NCBI RefSeq assembly: GCF_030409215.1
Contig: NZ_JAUFPL010000028.1
Span: 436,519-500,518 of the forward strand
Direction: 5' to 3'
DNA length: 64,000 nt
Source of the DNA: Halomonas ramblicola
Lineage (GTDB): Bacteria > Pseudomonadota > Gammaproteobacteria > Pseudomonadales > Halomonadaceae
Of the stretch, positions 47,602 through 62,570 are shown piece by piece. Positions within the stretch are counted from its first letter, which is position 1. Every line of letters begins with the position of its first letter. The position numbers and the translations under genes were made by a program. Under the pieces are notes generated by a model that saw nothing but the letters and a program-made list of their open reading frames with translations, ran no database searches and was not told the DNA's origin.

Positions 47602-48150
47602 TCAGACGGGAACCGGTGCCTCCTTGAGTTCGGCGTAGAGCTCGGGATAGGCCTCCTGAAGGCGTTCCAGTTGGACCGCGGCGTCCTCCGGCAGGGCCCG
47701 GGCCAGGCGATCCAGGGCCTCGTCGTCGAAGTGCTCGCGGATCAGCGGGAAGAGCAGCTCCCGCTCGTCGCGCAGGTAGGCACGATGGGCGTCGAGATAG
47801 GCCTTGAGATCGTCGGCGAAGCGATCCATGGGCACCACGGCGTCCATCAGGATCATGTCGATGTCATTGGAGAGCCGACCGAGGCGCTTCTTGAGGTCAC
47901 GGTAGTCCTCGGCCAGCCGCTCGGTCACCGCCACGCCCTCCGGCGACACCTCCTGGAGCTGTTCGGTGAAGAGGCGCTCCAGCGGCATCGTGAATCCGTC
48001 CATGTAATCGAGGATATAGTCCACCACCTCGCGCACCAGTTGGAAGTTGGGGCGCTCGCCGGTGGCCAGGGTCTTCTGCTTGAGCTGCAGAACGTGCAAC
48101 ATGCGCGCCATATTGGCATGATCCTGACGCAGCTGGGTCAGCATGGGCAT
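47602..48150 (-). CDS. Hemerythrin-like helical protein lacking helix-B histidine
   Basis: A 182-residue protein when started at 48150, which has GGAGGGCCCGAC upstream; longer in-frame ATGs up to 48207 are less likely. Its start MPMLTQLRQDHANMARML and the YILDYMDGF region align with bacterial hemerythrin-like proteins. Where relatives have HHPxED in helix B, this protein has TMPLER (residues 54-59): the Glu remains but both His are lost. HRAYLRDERELLFPLIREHF supplies later ligands. Iron binding may be altered or absent. The gene is alone between murI and rarA. Confidence 0.72.
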   Translation of the reverse strand: MPMLTQLRQDHANMARMLHVLQLKQKTLATGERPNFQLVREVVDYILDYMDGFTMPLERLFTEQLQEVSPEGVAVTERLAEDYRDLKKRLGRLSNDIDMILMDAVVPMDRFADDLKAYLDAHRAYLRDERELLFPLIREHFDDEALDRLARALPEDAAVQLERLQEAYPELYAELKEAPVPV

Positions 48151-48310
48151 GTCGGGCCCTCCTGTGTGAGACATGGGAGAAAGCATCTCCATTGGATACG
48201 CCATCATGGACAGGGTTCATCGAGAGGCGCTAGAGCCCCTGACGCTCCAGTCACTCTAGCAGCCGGATCGACGACCTGCCGCCCTCCATCTGAACATAAG
48301 GAGTCGCCCC

Positions 48311-49648
48311 ATGGACCTCTTCGCTCGCGACACCGACGAGGCCGCCCCCCTCGCCTGGCGCATGCGCCCGCGCCGGCTGGAGGAGTACCTGGGCCAGCAG
48401 GCACTGGTGGGACCCGGCAAGCCGCTGCGGCACATGGCCGAGACCGGCACGGTGCGCTCGATGATCCTGTGGGGGCCGCCGGGCACCGGCAAGACCACCC
48501 TGGCCGAGTTGCTCGCCGCCGAGTCCGGTGCCCACCTGGAGCACCTCTCGGCGGTCATGGCCGGGGTCAAGGAGATTCGCGCCGTGGTCGAGCGTGCCCG
48601 GGCCCTACAGGCCCAGGGGCGCACCACCCTGCTGTTCCTCGACGAGATCCACCGCCTCAACAAGTCCCAGCAGGACGCCCTGCTGCCCCATGTGGAGTCG
48701 GGCCTGCTGACCCTGATCGGCGCCACCACCGAAAACCCCTCCTTCGAGGTCAACTCGGCGCTGCTCTCCCGGGCCCGGGTGCACGTGCTCAAGCCGCTTT
48801 CCGAGGCCGAACTCCTGCAGGTACTGAGGCGGGCGCTTGCCGACGAGGAGCGCGGCCTGGGCAGGCGGCGCATCCGGGTCGATGAGGAAGTGCTGGGGCT
48901 GCTGGCCCGGGCCGCTGCCGGTGACGCCCGCCGCGCCCTGGGACTGCTGGAGACGGCCTGCGACTTCGCCGAACCCGCCGAGGACGGCGGCGAGGTGCTC
49001 GGCCACGGGGCGCTGGAGGACGTGCTGGGTCACCAGGCCAGTGCCTTCGACAAGCAGGGCGATCACTACTACGACCTGCTCTCGGCGATCCACAAGTCGG
49101 TGCGCTCCTCGCGCCCCGACGCCGCCCTGCTCTACATCGCCCGCTTCGTACAGGGCGGCGGTGACCCCCTGGACGTCGTCCGCCGCCTGGCGGCCATCGC
49201 CTCCGAGGACGTGGGCAACGCCGACCCGCGTGCCCTGCCGCTGGTGATGGCCGCCTGGGACGCCTACCTGCGGCTGGGCGACTACGAGGGCCAGCGGGCC
49301 ATCGCCCACGCCGCCATCCACCTGGCGGTGGCGCCCAAGAGCAATGCCATCGACCAGGCCTGGAAGGCCGCCAAGGCCTTCGTGGCGAGCCAGCCACGGC
49401 TCGAGGTACCCACCTACCTGCGCAACGCCCCGACGAAACTGATGGAGACGCTGGGCCACGGCCAGGGCTACCGCTACGCCCACCACGAACCCCACGGCTA
49501 CCCCGCCGGCAGCGCCCACGATTGCTGGCCCGAAGCGGTGCCCCACGAGCGTTTCTACCGCCCCACGGAGTACGGCCAGGAGAAGCGCTACGGCCAGCTC
49601 ATGGCCTGGCGGGAGCAGCTCGACGCCGAGGCGGATGGCGGCGCGTAG
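48311..49648 (+). CDS. rarA: Replication-associated recombination ATPase RarA
   Basis: A 445-residue AAA+ clamp-loader-like protein acting at stalled replication forks. Walker [15 protein letters not shown] (about 53-66), Walker [27 protein letters not shown] (about 108-125, DEIH) and sensor motif [18 protein letters not shown] are present, with the C-terminal tetramerisation domain (about 260-440). AAGGAG precedes the ATG. In E. coli rarA follows ftsK-lolA in the same direction; here it is convergent with lolA, so the segment has been inverted. Its TAG stop begins a heptad array. Confidence 0.97.
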   Translation: MDLFARDTDEAAPLAWRMRPRRLEEYLGQQALVGPGKPLRHMAETGTVRSMILWGPPGTGKTTLAELLAAESGAHLEHLSAVMAGVKEIRAVVERARALQAQGRTTLLFLDEIHRLNKSQQDALLPHVESGLLTLIGATTENPSFEVNSALLSRARVHVLKPLSEAELLQVLRRALADEERGLGRRRIRVDEEVLGLLARAAAGDARRALGLLETACDFAEPAEDGGEVLGHGALEDVLGHQASAFDKQGDHYYDLLSAIHKSVRSSRPDAALLYIARFVQGGGDPLDVVRRLAAIASEDVGNADPRALPLVMAAWDAYLRLGDYEGQRAIAHAAIHLAVAPKSNAIDQAWKAAKAFVASQPRLEVPTYLRNAPTKLMETLGHGQGYRYAHHEPHGYPAGSAHDCWPEAVPHERFYRPTEYGQEKRYGQLMAWREQLDAEADGGA

Positions 49649-49710
49649 CGCCGAGCGCCGAGCGCCGAGCGCCGAGCGCCGAGCGCCGAGCGCCGAGCGC
49701 CGAGCGCCGC
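49647..49710. repeat. Heptad element C, left array (nine AGCGCCG units)
   Basis: From the second base of the rarA stop TAG, AGCGCCG repeats nine times without interruption (final base altered). It is GC-rich and in perfect 7-bp register. Inverted, degenerate units of the same family lie at the other end of the gap (49813-49847). Confidence 0.88.
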
Positions 49711-49740
49711 AAGATGCTGTACCGCCAATTCTGGTGTCAA

Positions 49741-49779
49741 CGAGAAACCCGCCGAATGTTGAATCCGGCGGATTTCTCG
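49741..49779. terminator. Hairpin inside heptad element C
   Basis: CGAGAAA-C-CCGCCG pairs with CGGCGG-A-TTTCTCG around an 11-nt loop. It lies between convergent rarA and lolA and is followed by TCTT; it likely terminates both. Confidence 0.7.
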
Positions 49780-49812
49780 TCTTCGGCCTCGGCACCTGCT
49801 GCCCGTTACCGA

Positions 49813-49847
49813 GCGGCTGGGCGCTTGCAGCTCGGCGCTAGGCGCTT
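49813..49847. repeat. Heptad element C, right array
   Basis: On the minus strand, starting at the second base of the lolA stop TAA, the units read AAGCGCC, TAGCGCC, GAGCTGC, AAGCGCC and CAGCCGC. So both convergent genes have heptads that begin inside their stop codons. Confidence 0.7.
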
Positions 49848-50475
49848 ATTGGCTGTCGCGAATCACATCGGTGCCCTCGGGGATCTCGAAGGCGAAACGC
49901 GCATCGTCGATGGCGGGATTCATGCGCACCTCGTCGAACTCGATGGCGGTACGCTGGCCGGTGCTATCGAGCATCTCCAGGGCGGTCAGGCGCTCGCCGC
50001 GGAAGGTCATCTCCAGTTCCTCGAAGAGGGTGTCCGCGTTCCTGGGCACCAGGGTGAAGCGCTCGGCACTGCCCTGCTGGCGCCGCGTGACGTCATAGCT
50101 GCCGGTGAGCTCGTCGGCGCTGCCGGAGAGCAGCAGCGCCGGGGTATGGGTCACCCGCTGGTCCAGCGCCTGGACGGTGGCCTGCTCCAGGTCGGGGTCG
50201 TAGAGCACCACTTCCTCGCCGTCGGAGACCACCAGCTGCTGGTAGGGGGCATCCACCTCCCAGCGGAACCTGCCGGGCCGCGACAGCCACATGCGGCCCC
50301 GCGCCTCCTGCAGGCGGTCGCCGCTGGCATCGAGGATCTGCTGCTCGAAGCTGGCCTCGTAGGTCTCGAGCGGCTCCAGTATGCGGGTCAGGCGCTCGGC
50401 GCCTTCGCTGGCCAGGGCCGAGAGCGGCATGGCGAGGCCGATGGCGGCGGCGGCAAGGGTCTTCTTCACTGTCAT
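49846..50475 (-). CDS. lolA: Periplasmic lipoprotein chaperone LolA
   Basis: A 209-residue exported protein with signal peptide at 1-23 (KKTLAAAAIGLAMPLSALA). The mature sequence shows YEASFEQQILD, GRMWLSRPGRFRWEVDAPYQQLVVSDG-like LolA core (split over residues 62-90), and a C-terminal FDEVRMNPAIDDARFAFEIPEGTDVI. It carries lipoproteins from LolCDE to LolB. The start at 50475 follows GGGAGACACGGAG. It lies downstream of ftsK on the same strand. Confidence 0.95.
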   Translation of the reverse strand: MTVKKTLAAAAIGLAMPLSALASEGAERLTRILEPLETYEASFEQQILDASGDRLQEARGRMWLSRPGRFRWEVDAPYQQLVVSDGEEVVLYDPDLEQATVQALDQRVTHTPALLLSGSADELTGSYDVTRRQQGSAERFTLVPRNADTLFEELEMTFRGERLTALEMLDSTGQRTAIEFDEVRMNPAIDDARFAFEIPEGTDVIRDSQ

Positions 50476-50528
50476 CTCCGTGTCTCCCTGGACGGTTCCG
50501 GTGGAAGCCTGTCCCTTCGGACTGCGCC

Positions 50529-50559
50529 AGCGCCGCCGGGTTGCGGCCCGGGCGGCGCT
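50529..50559 (-). other. GC hairpin between ftsK and lolA
   Basis: AGCGCCGCCGGG pairs with CCCGGGCGGCGCT around TTGCGG with one bulge. It may end part of the ftsK transcripts before lolA; no T run. Confidence 0.45.
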
Positions 50560-50620
50560 TGCATGGTGGTTGCATGGTTGACGGGGCACGTCGCGTCCGG
50601 CCGACGCAGCGACGCGCCGG

Positions 50621-53674
<3,054 letters not shown>

Positions 53675-53826
53675 GTGGTCATCCCCCTTGCGCCACGCCT
53701 GGCGTCTCTTCCGGTTGCGTGGCGCCAATCATACCGAGCCGGCGGCGCCCATCACAGTGGGTGTGGCTTGAGCCGGGTCGACGTGGGCGGCACACTGTCG
53801 ATCCCGCCGCAAGGATGCCGTCCGCC

Positions 53827-54570
53827 ATGCTGCCCTGGCTCCCGCCCCACCCCGTCCGCTTCCCGCCCGTGGCCCAGGCCCTGGACGAGCCCGACGGCCT
53901 GCTCGCCGCCGGCGGCGAGCTGACTCCCCGCTGGCTGCTGGCCGCCTATCGCCGCGGTATCTTCCCCTGGTACGGTGACGACCAGCCGATCCTGTGGTGG
54001 AGCCCGGACCCGCGCATGGTGCTCTTCCCCGAGGAGATCCGGGTTCGCCGCAGCCTGGCCAAGCGCCTGCGCAACGCCGGCTTCACGGTCACCGCGGACC
54101 GCGCCTTCGACGCCGTGGTGGCGGCCTGCGCGGCACCACGCAGGGGCCAGCCCGGCACCTGGATCAGCGACGAGATGCGCGTGGCCTACGGCCGGCTGCA
54201 CGCCCTCGGCGCCGCCCACTCCGTGGAGGTATGGCGGGACGCACGGCTGGTGGGCGGGCTCTACGGCGTGGCCCTGGGCCCGGTGTTCTTCGGCGAGTCG
54301 ATGTTCTCCCGCGAGCCGGACGCCTCCAAGGTGGCGCTGGTCAGGCTGGCCCGCGCCATGGTCGTCGGCGGCGGCCGGCTGATCGACTGCCAGATGCATA
54401 CCGACCACCTGGCCAGCCTGGGTGCCTGCGACATCGCTCGGGAAGCCTTCATCGGCTATCTTGAGGAGTGGCTGGGGAGCCCGCCGGAGGTGGAGCCCGA
54501 CGACGCCGGCTTCCTGGCCGCCCGATGGTCCTTCGCGCCCCTCGACGGGCTCGACGAGGACGCCACTTGA
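53827..54570 (+). CDS. aat: Leucyl/phenylalanyl-tRNA--protein transferase
   Basis: A 247-residue N-end-rule enzyme that adds Leu or Phe to proteins with N-terminal Arg or Lys, marking them for ClpS/ClpAP. Typical blocks are FPPVAQALDEPDGLLAAGGELTP (split about residues 11-33), YRRGIFPWY, ILWWSPDPRMVLFP, GGLYGVALGPVFFGESMFS and DCQMHTDHLASLGA. Start is taken at 53827 with AAGGA upstream; ATG 53815 is too near that site. clpA and clpS lie 1.2 kb away in this window, so the pathway is clustered. Confidence 0.95.
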   Translation: MLPWLPPHPVRFPPVAQALDEPDGLLAAGGELTPRWLLAAYRRGIFPWYGDDQPILWWSPDPRMVLFPEEIRVRRSLAKRLRNAGFTVTADRAFDAVVAACAAPRRGQPGTWISDEMRVAYGRLHALGAAHSVEVWRDARLVGGLYGVALGPVFFGESMFSREPDASKVALVRLARAMVVGGGRLIDCQMHTDHLASLGACDIAREAFIGYLEEWLGSPPEVEPDDAGFLAARWSFAPLDGLDEDAT

Positions 54571-54595
54571 CCGCCTCGCTCCAGGGAGAGTCACC

Positions 54596-55333
54596 GTGAG
54601 CAGCAACGCCCCCCGACAGCCCGTACGGGACCTGCGCTTCTTCCTCACCGTGCCCCACGCCTGCAGCTATCTGGAGGGGCGCGAGGCGACCACCCTGTTC
54701 CTGGATCCTCAGGAGTCGCCCGGCCAGGGCGTCTACGACACCCTGGCCCTGCTCGGTTTCCGGCGCAGCGGACGCCACCTCTACCGCCCCCACTGCGAGG
54801 GCTGCAGCGCCTGCATCTCGGTGCGCATCCCGGTGGACGACTTCGCCCCCAACCGCACCCAGCGGCGCCTGGCCCGGCGCAACGCCGACCTCAGCCTGCA
54901 CCTGCGTCCGGCGATCTACGATCCCGAGCACTACGCCCTCTACGCCCGCTACATCCGTACCCGCCACGCCGACGGCGACATGTATCCACCGAGCCACGAG
55001 CAGTACCGTACCTTCCTGACCCTCGACCAGGAGTACGCGCGGCTGCTGGAGTTCCGCCTGGCCGGCCGGCTGGTGGCGGTGGCGGCCTACGACCAGCTGG
55101 AGCACGGCCTGTCGGCGATCTACACCTTCTTCGACCCCGATCCGGCCCTGGAGCGCCGCTCGCTGGGAACCTTCGCGGTGCTCACCCTGATCGAGCAGGC
55201 CCGGCGTCGCGGCCTGCCCCACGTCTACCTGGGGTACTGGATCCGCGAATGCCGCAAGATGGCCTACAAGCAGGCCTTCCAGCCCCTGGAGCGGCTCGAC
55301 GGTCGCCACTGGCGCCGCATGATCCCCACCTGA
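54596..55333 (+). CDS. bpt: Aspartate/glutamate leucyltransferase
   Basis: A 245-residue ATE1-fold protein starting at GTG 54596 with GGGAGAG upstream. The N-terminal cysteine cluster PHCEGCSAC, RIPVDDFAPNRTQRR and the C-terminal YLGYWIRECRKMAYKQAFQP are diagnostic of bacterial Bpt. It transfers Leu to N-terminal Asp or Glu, a second branch of the bacterial N-end rule. It follows aat by 25 bp and is probably co-transcribed. Confidence 0.94.
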   Translation: MSSNAPRQPVRDLRFFLTVPHACSYLEGREATTLFLDPQESPGQGVYDTLALLGFRRSGRHLYRPHCEGCSACISVRIPVDDFAPNRTQRRLARRNADLSLHLRPAIYDPEHYALYARYIRTRHADGDMYPPSHEQYRTFLTLDQEYARLLEFRLAGRLVAVAAYDQLEHGLSAIYTFFDPDPALERRSLGTFAVLTLIEQARRRGLPHVYLGYWIRECRKMAYKQAFQPLERLDGRHWRRMIPT

Positions 55334-55356
55334 ACGGCACCATTCGCGGCGCTTCT

Positions 55357-55385
55357 TTGCCATGGCGGGCGGCATGCGGCACAAT
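55357..55385 (+). promoter_or_regulatory. Sigma-70-like promoter of infA
   Basis: TTGCCA (55357-55362), 17 bp, CACAAT (55380-55385), 77 bp before the infA start and 23 bp after the bpt stop. Confidence 0.5.
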
Positions 55386-55462
55386 ATCGCGCTATTCTTC
55401 CGGCACGGGCCCGCGATGTCCCGTCGCCCGCATGTCTCATCCACCAGCGAGGAATCGCCTAT

Positions 55463-55681
55463 ATGGCACGTGAAGACCATATCGAGATGGAAGGCGTCGT
55501 CGTCGACACCCTTCCCAATACCACTTTCCGCGTCGAGTTGGAGAACGGCCACGTGGTGACCGCGCACATCTCCGGCAAGATGCGCAAGAACTACATCCGC
55601 ATCCTGACCGGCGACAAGGTCAAGGTGGAACTGACTCCCTACGACCTGACCAAGGGTCGCATCGTCTACCGCTCCCGCTGA
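55463..55681 (+). CDS. infA: Translation initiation factor IF-1
   Basis: A 72-residue OB-fold protein, the exact length of E. coli IF-1. [40 protein letters not shown] and GRIVYRSR are conserved. It binds the 30S A site during initiation. GAGGAA precedes the start. No tRNA-Ser follows it, unlike in E. coli. Confidence 0.98.
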   Translation: MAREDHIEMEGVVVDTLPNTTFRVELENGHVVTAHISGKMRKNYIRILTGDKVKVELTPYDLTKGRIVYRSR

Positions 55682-55732
55682 TCCCGGCGGTCGAGCGCCC
55701 TCGACCGGTTCCCGTCCGGCACCCCCGCCGCA

Positions 55733-55772
55733 CACGACAACGCCCCGTCCGTGGACAGGGCGCTGTGTCGTG
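55733..55772. terminator. Hairpin between convergent infA and clpA
   Basis: CACGACA-A-CGCCC pairs with GGGCG-CTG-TGTCGTG with a small bulge, about 50 bp after infA and 20 bp after the clpA stop. It probably acts in both directions. Confidence 0.65.
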
Positions 55773-55789
55773 CCGGAGGCCGAGGCGCC

Positions 55790-58066
55790 TCAAGGCGCGT
55801 CGGCCAGCTCCGCCTCGGTTGCGAGGTGCAGCTCGCCATCCTCCACGCTGACGTGCACCACCCCGCCATGCTCGGAGAGCTCGCCGAACAGGATCAGCTC
55901 GGCCAACGGCTTCTTGAGCTTCTCCTGGATCAGGCGCGCCATGGGACGGGCGCCCATGTCGGGATCGTAGCCCTGCTCCGCCAGCCAGGCCCGTGCCTCC
56001 TCGTCCACGTCGAGCTGGACGCGCTTCTCGTCGAGTTGGGCCTGCAGTTCCACCAGGAACTTGTCCACCACGCTGCGCACCACCGAGGTGGGCAGGGAGT
56101 GGAACTGGATGATGCCGTCCAGGCGGTTGCGGAACTCCGGCGAGAAGGTCTTGCGGATCGCCTCCAGGGCATCGGTGGAGTGGTCCTGGGTCTGGAAGCC
56201 GATGGAACGCCGCGTGGCCAGCTCGACCCCGGCGTTGGAGGTCATGATCACGATCACGTGGCGGAAGTCCGCCTCGCGGCCGTTGTTGTCGGTCAACCGG
56301 CCATGGTCCATCACCTGCAGCAGCAGGTTGAAGACCTCGGGATGCGCCTTCTCGATCTCGTCGAGCAGCAGCACGCAGTGGGGCTGCTTGGTGATCGCCT
56401 CGGTGAGCAGCCCCCCCTGATCGTAGCCCACGTAGCCCGGAGGCGCGCCGATCAGCCGTGACACCGTGTGGCGCTCCATGTACTCCGACATGTCGAAGCG
56501 TAACAGCTCGATGCCCATGATCTTGGACAGCTGGCGGGCCACCTCGGTCTTGCCCACCCCGGTGGGGCCGGCGAACAGGAAACTGCCCACCGGCTTGTCC
56601 GGCGACTTGAGGCCGGCCCGCGACAACTTGATCGCCGCCGCCAGGCTGTCGATCGCCTCGTCCTGGCCGAACACCAGCATCTTGAGATCGCGGTCGAGGT
56701 TGGCGAGCAGCTTGCGGTCGGAGCTGGAGACGCTCTTCGGCGGAATCCGCGCGATCGAGGCCACTACCGCCTCGACCTGGTCGACGTCGATGGTGTCGAC
56801 CCGCACCTCCGGCGGCAGCAGCCGCTGGTGGGCGCCGGCCTCGTCGATCACGTCGATCGCCTTGTCGGGCAGGTGGCGGTCGTTGATGTAGCGATCCGCC
56901 AGGCGCGCCGCGCTATCCAGGGCACCGTCGGTGTACTTGAGCTGGTGATGTTCCTCGAAGCGCGAACGCAGCCCCTTGAGGATGCGGATGGTGTCCTCCA
57001 CCGAGGGCGCCGGCACGTCCACCTTCTGGAAACGACGCGCCAGGGCGCGGTCCTTCTCGAAGATGCCACGGTACTCCTGGAAGGTGGTGGAGCCGATGCA
57101 GCGCAACTCGCCGGAGGAGAGCAGCGGCTTGAGCAGGTTGGAGGCGTCCATCACCCCACCGGAGGCGGCGCCGGCACCGATCACGGTGTGGATCTCGTCG
57201 ATGAACAGCACGGCATTGGGCTGCTTGCGCAGCTCGGCCAGCAGGCTCTTGAGGCGCTTCTCGAAGTCGCCACGATACTTGGTGCCGGCGAGCAGCGCGC
57301 CCATGTCCAGGGAATAGACCACGGCATCGCCGATCACCTCGGGCACGTCCTCCTCGACGACGCGCTTGGCCAGGCCCTCGGCGATGGCGGTCTTGCCCAC
57401 GCCGGCCTCGCCCACCAGCAGCGGGTTGTTCTTGCGCCGCCGGGCGAGGATCTGCACCACCCGCTCCAGCTCATGCTCGCGGCCGATCAGCGGGTCGATC
57501 TTGCCCATGCGGGCCTGCTCGTTGAGGTTGGTGGCATAGCCGGTCAGAGGGTTGGAGGCGGTCTCACCGCCTTCCTCGGCCTCCTCGGCATCGCTGGAGG
57601 GAGAGGACGAGGGGCTCTGGCCATGGCCGGACACCTTGGAGATGCCGTGGGCGATGTAGTTGACGGCATCGACCCGGGCCACGTTCTGCTGCTTCAGGAA
57701 GTAGACCGCCTGGCTCTCCTGCTCGGAGAAGATCGCCACCAGCACGTTGGCCCCGGTGACCTCGCTCTTGCCGGAGGACTGCACGTGGAAGACGGCACGC
57801 TGCAACACGCGCTGGAAGCCCAGGGTCGGCTGGGTCTCGCGATCCGCCTGGTCCTCGGGAATCAGCGGGGTGGTGGAGTTGATGAAGTCCTGCAGGTCGG
57901 ACCGCAGCTTGTCGAGGTTGGCCCCGCAGGCACGCAGCACGTCTGCCGCGGAAGCATTGTCCAGCAGAGCCAGCAGCAGGTGCTCCACGGTCATGAACTC
58001 GTGACGCTTGGAACGCGCCACGGTGAAGGCCGTGTTCAGGGTCAGTTCAAGTTCTTTGCTCAGCAT
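55790..58066 (-). CDS. clpA: ATP-dependent Clp protease ATPase subunit ClpA
   Basis: A 758-residue HSP100 unfoldase, identical in length to E. coli ClpA. Start at 58066 ([14 protein letters not shown]), with AGGGGA upstream. The N-domain (1-145) binds ClpS. D1 Walker [14 protein letters not shown] is at about 216-228, and D2 Walker [15 protein letters not shown] at about 496-509. The IGL-type loop for ClpP docking is near RSIGFQ. With ClpS it degrades N-end-rule substrates made by Aat and Bpt. Confidence 0.98.
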   Translation of the reverse strand: MLSKELELTLNTAFTVARSKRHEFMTVEHLLLALLDNASAADVLRACGANLDKLRSDLQDFINSTTPLIPEDQADRETQPTLGFQRVLQRAVFHVQSSGKSEVTGANVLVAIFSEQESQAVYFLKQQNVARVDAVNYIAHGISKVSGHGQSPSSSPSSDAEEAEEGGETASNPLTGYATNLNEQARMGKIDPLIGREHELERVVQILARRRKNNPLLVGEAGVGKTAIAEGLAKRVVEEDVPEVIGDAVVYSLDMGALLAGTKYRGDFEKRLKSLLAELRKQPNAVLFIDEIHTVIGAGAASGGVMDASNLLKPLLSSGELRCIGSTTFQEYRGIFEKDRALARRFQKVDVPAPSVEDTIRILKGLRSRFEEHHQLKYTDGALDSAARLADRYINDRHLPDKAIDVIDEAGAHQRLLPPEVRVDTIDVDQVEAVVASIARIPPKSVSSSDRKLLANLDRDLKMLVFGQDEAIDSLAAAIKLSRAGLKSPDKPVGSFLFAGPTGVGKTEVARQLSKIMGIELLRFDMSEYMERHTVSRLIGAPPGYVGYDQGGLLTEAITKQPHCVLLLDEIEKAHPEVFNLLLQVMDHGRLTDNNGREADFRHVIVIMTSNAGVELATRRSIGFQTQDHSTDALEAIRKTFSPEFRNRLDGIIQFHSLPTSVVRSVVDKFLVELQAQLDEKRVQLDVDEEARAWLAEQGYDPDMGARPMARLIQEKLKKPLAELILFGELSEHGGVVHVSVEDGELHLATEAELADAP

Positions 58067-58209
58067 GGCAGTCCCCTTCTTGCCGCCCAGGGCTTTGCGT
58101 CGGATCTTTCGAGGTCCGGCATCATCAACATCGGGCACAAATGCCACCGTTGCAAGCCTTGCTGCCAACGGCAGCCGGTGTCACGCCCGTCGCGACCATG
58201 TCCGGGGGG

Positions 58210-58533
58210 TCAGTCCGTCGCCTCGATGTCCGAGAGCAGCGGATGCTGACACTCTCTAGCGTATTGATTGACCTGATGGCTTTTGGTTTCCGCGATGTCG
58301 CGGGTGAAGATGCCGCAGGTCGCCTTGCCCTGCGTGTGCACCGTCAGCATCACCTGCACCGCGGTCTCGCTATCCATCTGGAAGAAGGTCTGTAGCACCT
58401 CCACCACGAACTCCATGGGGGTGAAGTCGTCATTGTGCAATACCACTTTGTACATCGGCGGCTCGGCCAGTTCCGGCTCGGCGGTCTGCACCGCCTGGTC
58501 GCCCTCCTCCTCGGTTCCCGGAGGGCGCGTCAT
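58210..58533 (-). CDS. clpS: ClpA adaptor ClpS (N-recognin)
   Basis: Started at 58533 the protein is 107 residues, with the same 26 residues before [21 protein letters not shown] as E. coli ClpS. In-frame ATGs at 58560, 58569 and 58572 would lengthen it and ribosome sites are weak. The N-degron pocket residues ([22 protein letters not shown]) and the ARECQHPLL segment are present. It lies 143 bp before clpA on the same strand. Confidence 0.94.
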   Translation of the reverse strand: MTRPPGTEEEGDQAVQTAEPELAEPPMYKVVLHNDDFTPMEFVVEVLQTFFQMDSETAVQVMLTVHTQGKATCGIFTRDIAETKSHQVNQYARECQHPLLSDIEATD

Positions 58534-58688
58534 GCCGCACCGCAGGTCTCTCTCGAACATAACCACCATCATCCGTCGCGACAGGCCGCTCGCCATCCAT
58601 CAGTCTAACCGACATTGGACGCCGTCGAGGCAAGCGGGTTCATGTTTGCCTTCCACCATACCGCAGCGTGCCATGCCCACAATGCAGC

Positions 58689-58717
58689 GGCCCCCGCCCG
58701 GAAGCCAGGCGGGGGCC
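58689..58717 (-). terminator. Hairpin after icd
   Basis: GGCCCCCGCC pairs with GGCGGGGGCC around a 9-nt loop, 41 bp past the icd stop on the minus strand and before clpS. There is no T run. Confidence 0.6.
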
Positions 58718-58757
58718 GGGCACGGCGAGTGCCGACGACGGCGCTCGCGGTGGTGCC

Positions 58758-61924
<3,167 letters not shown>

Positions 61925-61928
<4 letters not shown>

Positions 61929-62374
61929 GCCGCTGGCACCCCCATGTCACCGTGGCCTGCGTGGTGGAACGCGCCGGCTCCTTCCTGATGGTGGAGGAGG
62001 ATCGCGGCGGCACCCAGACCGTCTTCAACCAGCCCGCCGGCCACCTGGAACCGGGTGAACGGATCCGCGACGCCGCCCTGCGCGAGGTCGAGGAGGAGAC
62101 CGCCTGGCGGGTCGGCATCAGCGACTACCTGGGCATGTACGTCTATGAGGCACCGGACGGCCTCACCTTCCACAGCCACGCCTTCCTGGGCATGGCCCTG
62201 GCCCACATGGGCAACGACCTGGACCCGGCGATCCACGCCGTGCACTGGCTGCCCCTGGAGGAGCTGGAGGCCCTGGATCGCCAGCGCCGGCTGAGAAGCC
62301 CCCTGGTCCTGCGCCGGGTGCGCGACGCCCTGGCCGGGCGCTTCTACCCCATGGATGTTATCCACGAGCGGTAA
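61925..62374 (+). CDS. nudJ: Nudix phosphatase NudJ
   Basis: A 149-residue Nudix hydrolase. The Nudix box is GHLEPGERIRDAALREVEEE (about residues 38-57), followed by TAW where the usual Gly of the box is Ala. HVTVACVVERAGSFLMVEE and LRSPLVLRRV match NudJ, which hydrolyses nucleoside di/triphosphates and thiamine-pyrophosphate precursors. It shares ATGA with rluE. Its TAA stop starts a 15-unit heptad array. Confidence 0.94.
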
Positions 62375-62518
62375 GGGGCAAGGAGCAAGGAGCAAGGAGC
62401 AAGGAGCAAGGAGCAAGGAGCAAGGAGCAAGGAGCAAGGAGCAAGGAGCAAGGAGCAAGGAGCAAGGAGCAAGGAGCAAGGAGCGCAGTATGACCTCGGC
62501 GCTCGGCGCTCGGCGCTC
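62373..62518. repeat. Heptad element D, between nudJ and mnmA
   Basis: From the second base of the nudJ stop, AAGGGGC is followed by an unbroken run of AAGGAGC; the 7-bp period is perfect to 62482 (15 units when read as GCAAGGA from 62378). After 12 bp, three units of CTCGGCG (62495-62515) plus CTC follow, the inverted form of the AGCGCCG unit in element C. So two heptad families are joined here. The array ends 9 bp before the -10 box of mnmA. Confidence 0.9.
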
Positions 62519-62526
62519 ACATCATG

Positions 62527-62532
62527 TATAAT
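62527..62532 (+). promoter_or_regulatory. Consensus -10 box of mnmA
   Basis: TATAAT, 38 bp before the mnmA ATG. The -35 position (62504-62509 with 17-bp spacing) lies inside the CTCGGCG heptads and has no match to TTGACA. Confidence 0.6.
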
Positions 62533-62570
62533 CCTCGCCCATTTAGGATCCACCGATTCCGAGGGCGCCC

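Noticed and set aside
49530..49900. Reading frame with repeated SAERRAP peptide over the AGCGCCG array
   Set aside because: It is created by the 7-bp repeat (three units give a 7-residue period), overlaps rarA and lolA ends, and has no ribosome site.
55682..55789. tRNA-Ser between infA and clpA, as in E. coli
   Set aside because: The gap holds only a terminator-like hairpin between convergent genes.
58597..58757. cspD between icd and clpS
   Set aside because: The gap is too short and contains only a hairpin; no cold-shock domain sequence is present.
62373..62518. CRISPR array
   Set aside because: Units are 7 bp, contiguous and without spacers; no cas genes.
62344..62553. Reading frame of repeated LLLAPCS units on the minus strand over the AAGGAGC array
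   Set aside because: Purely a translation of the heptad array; no start signal or family similarity.
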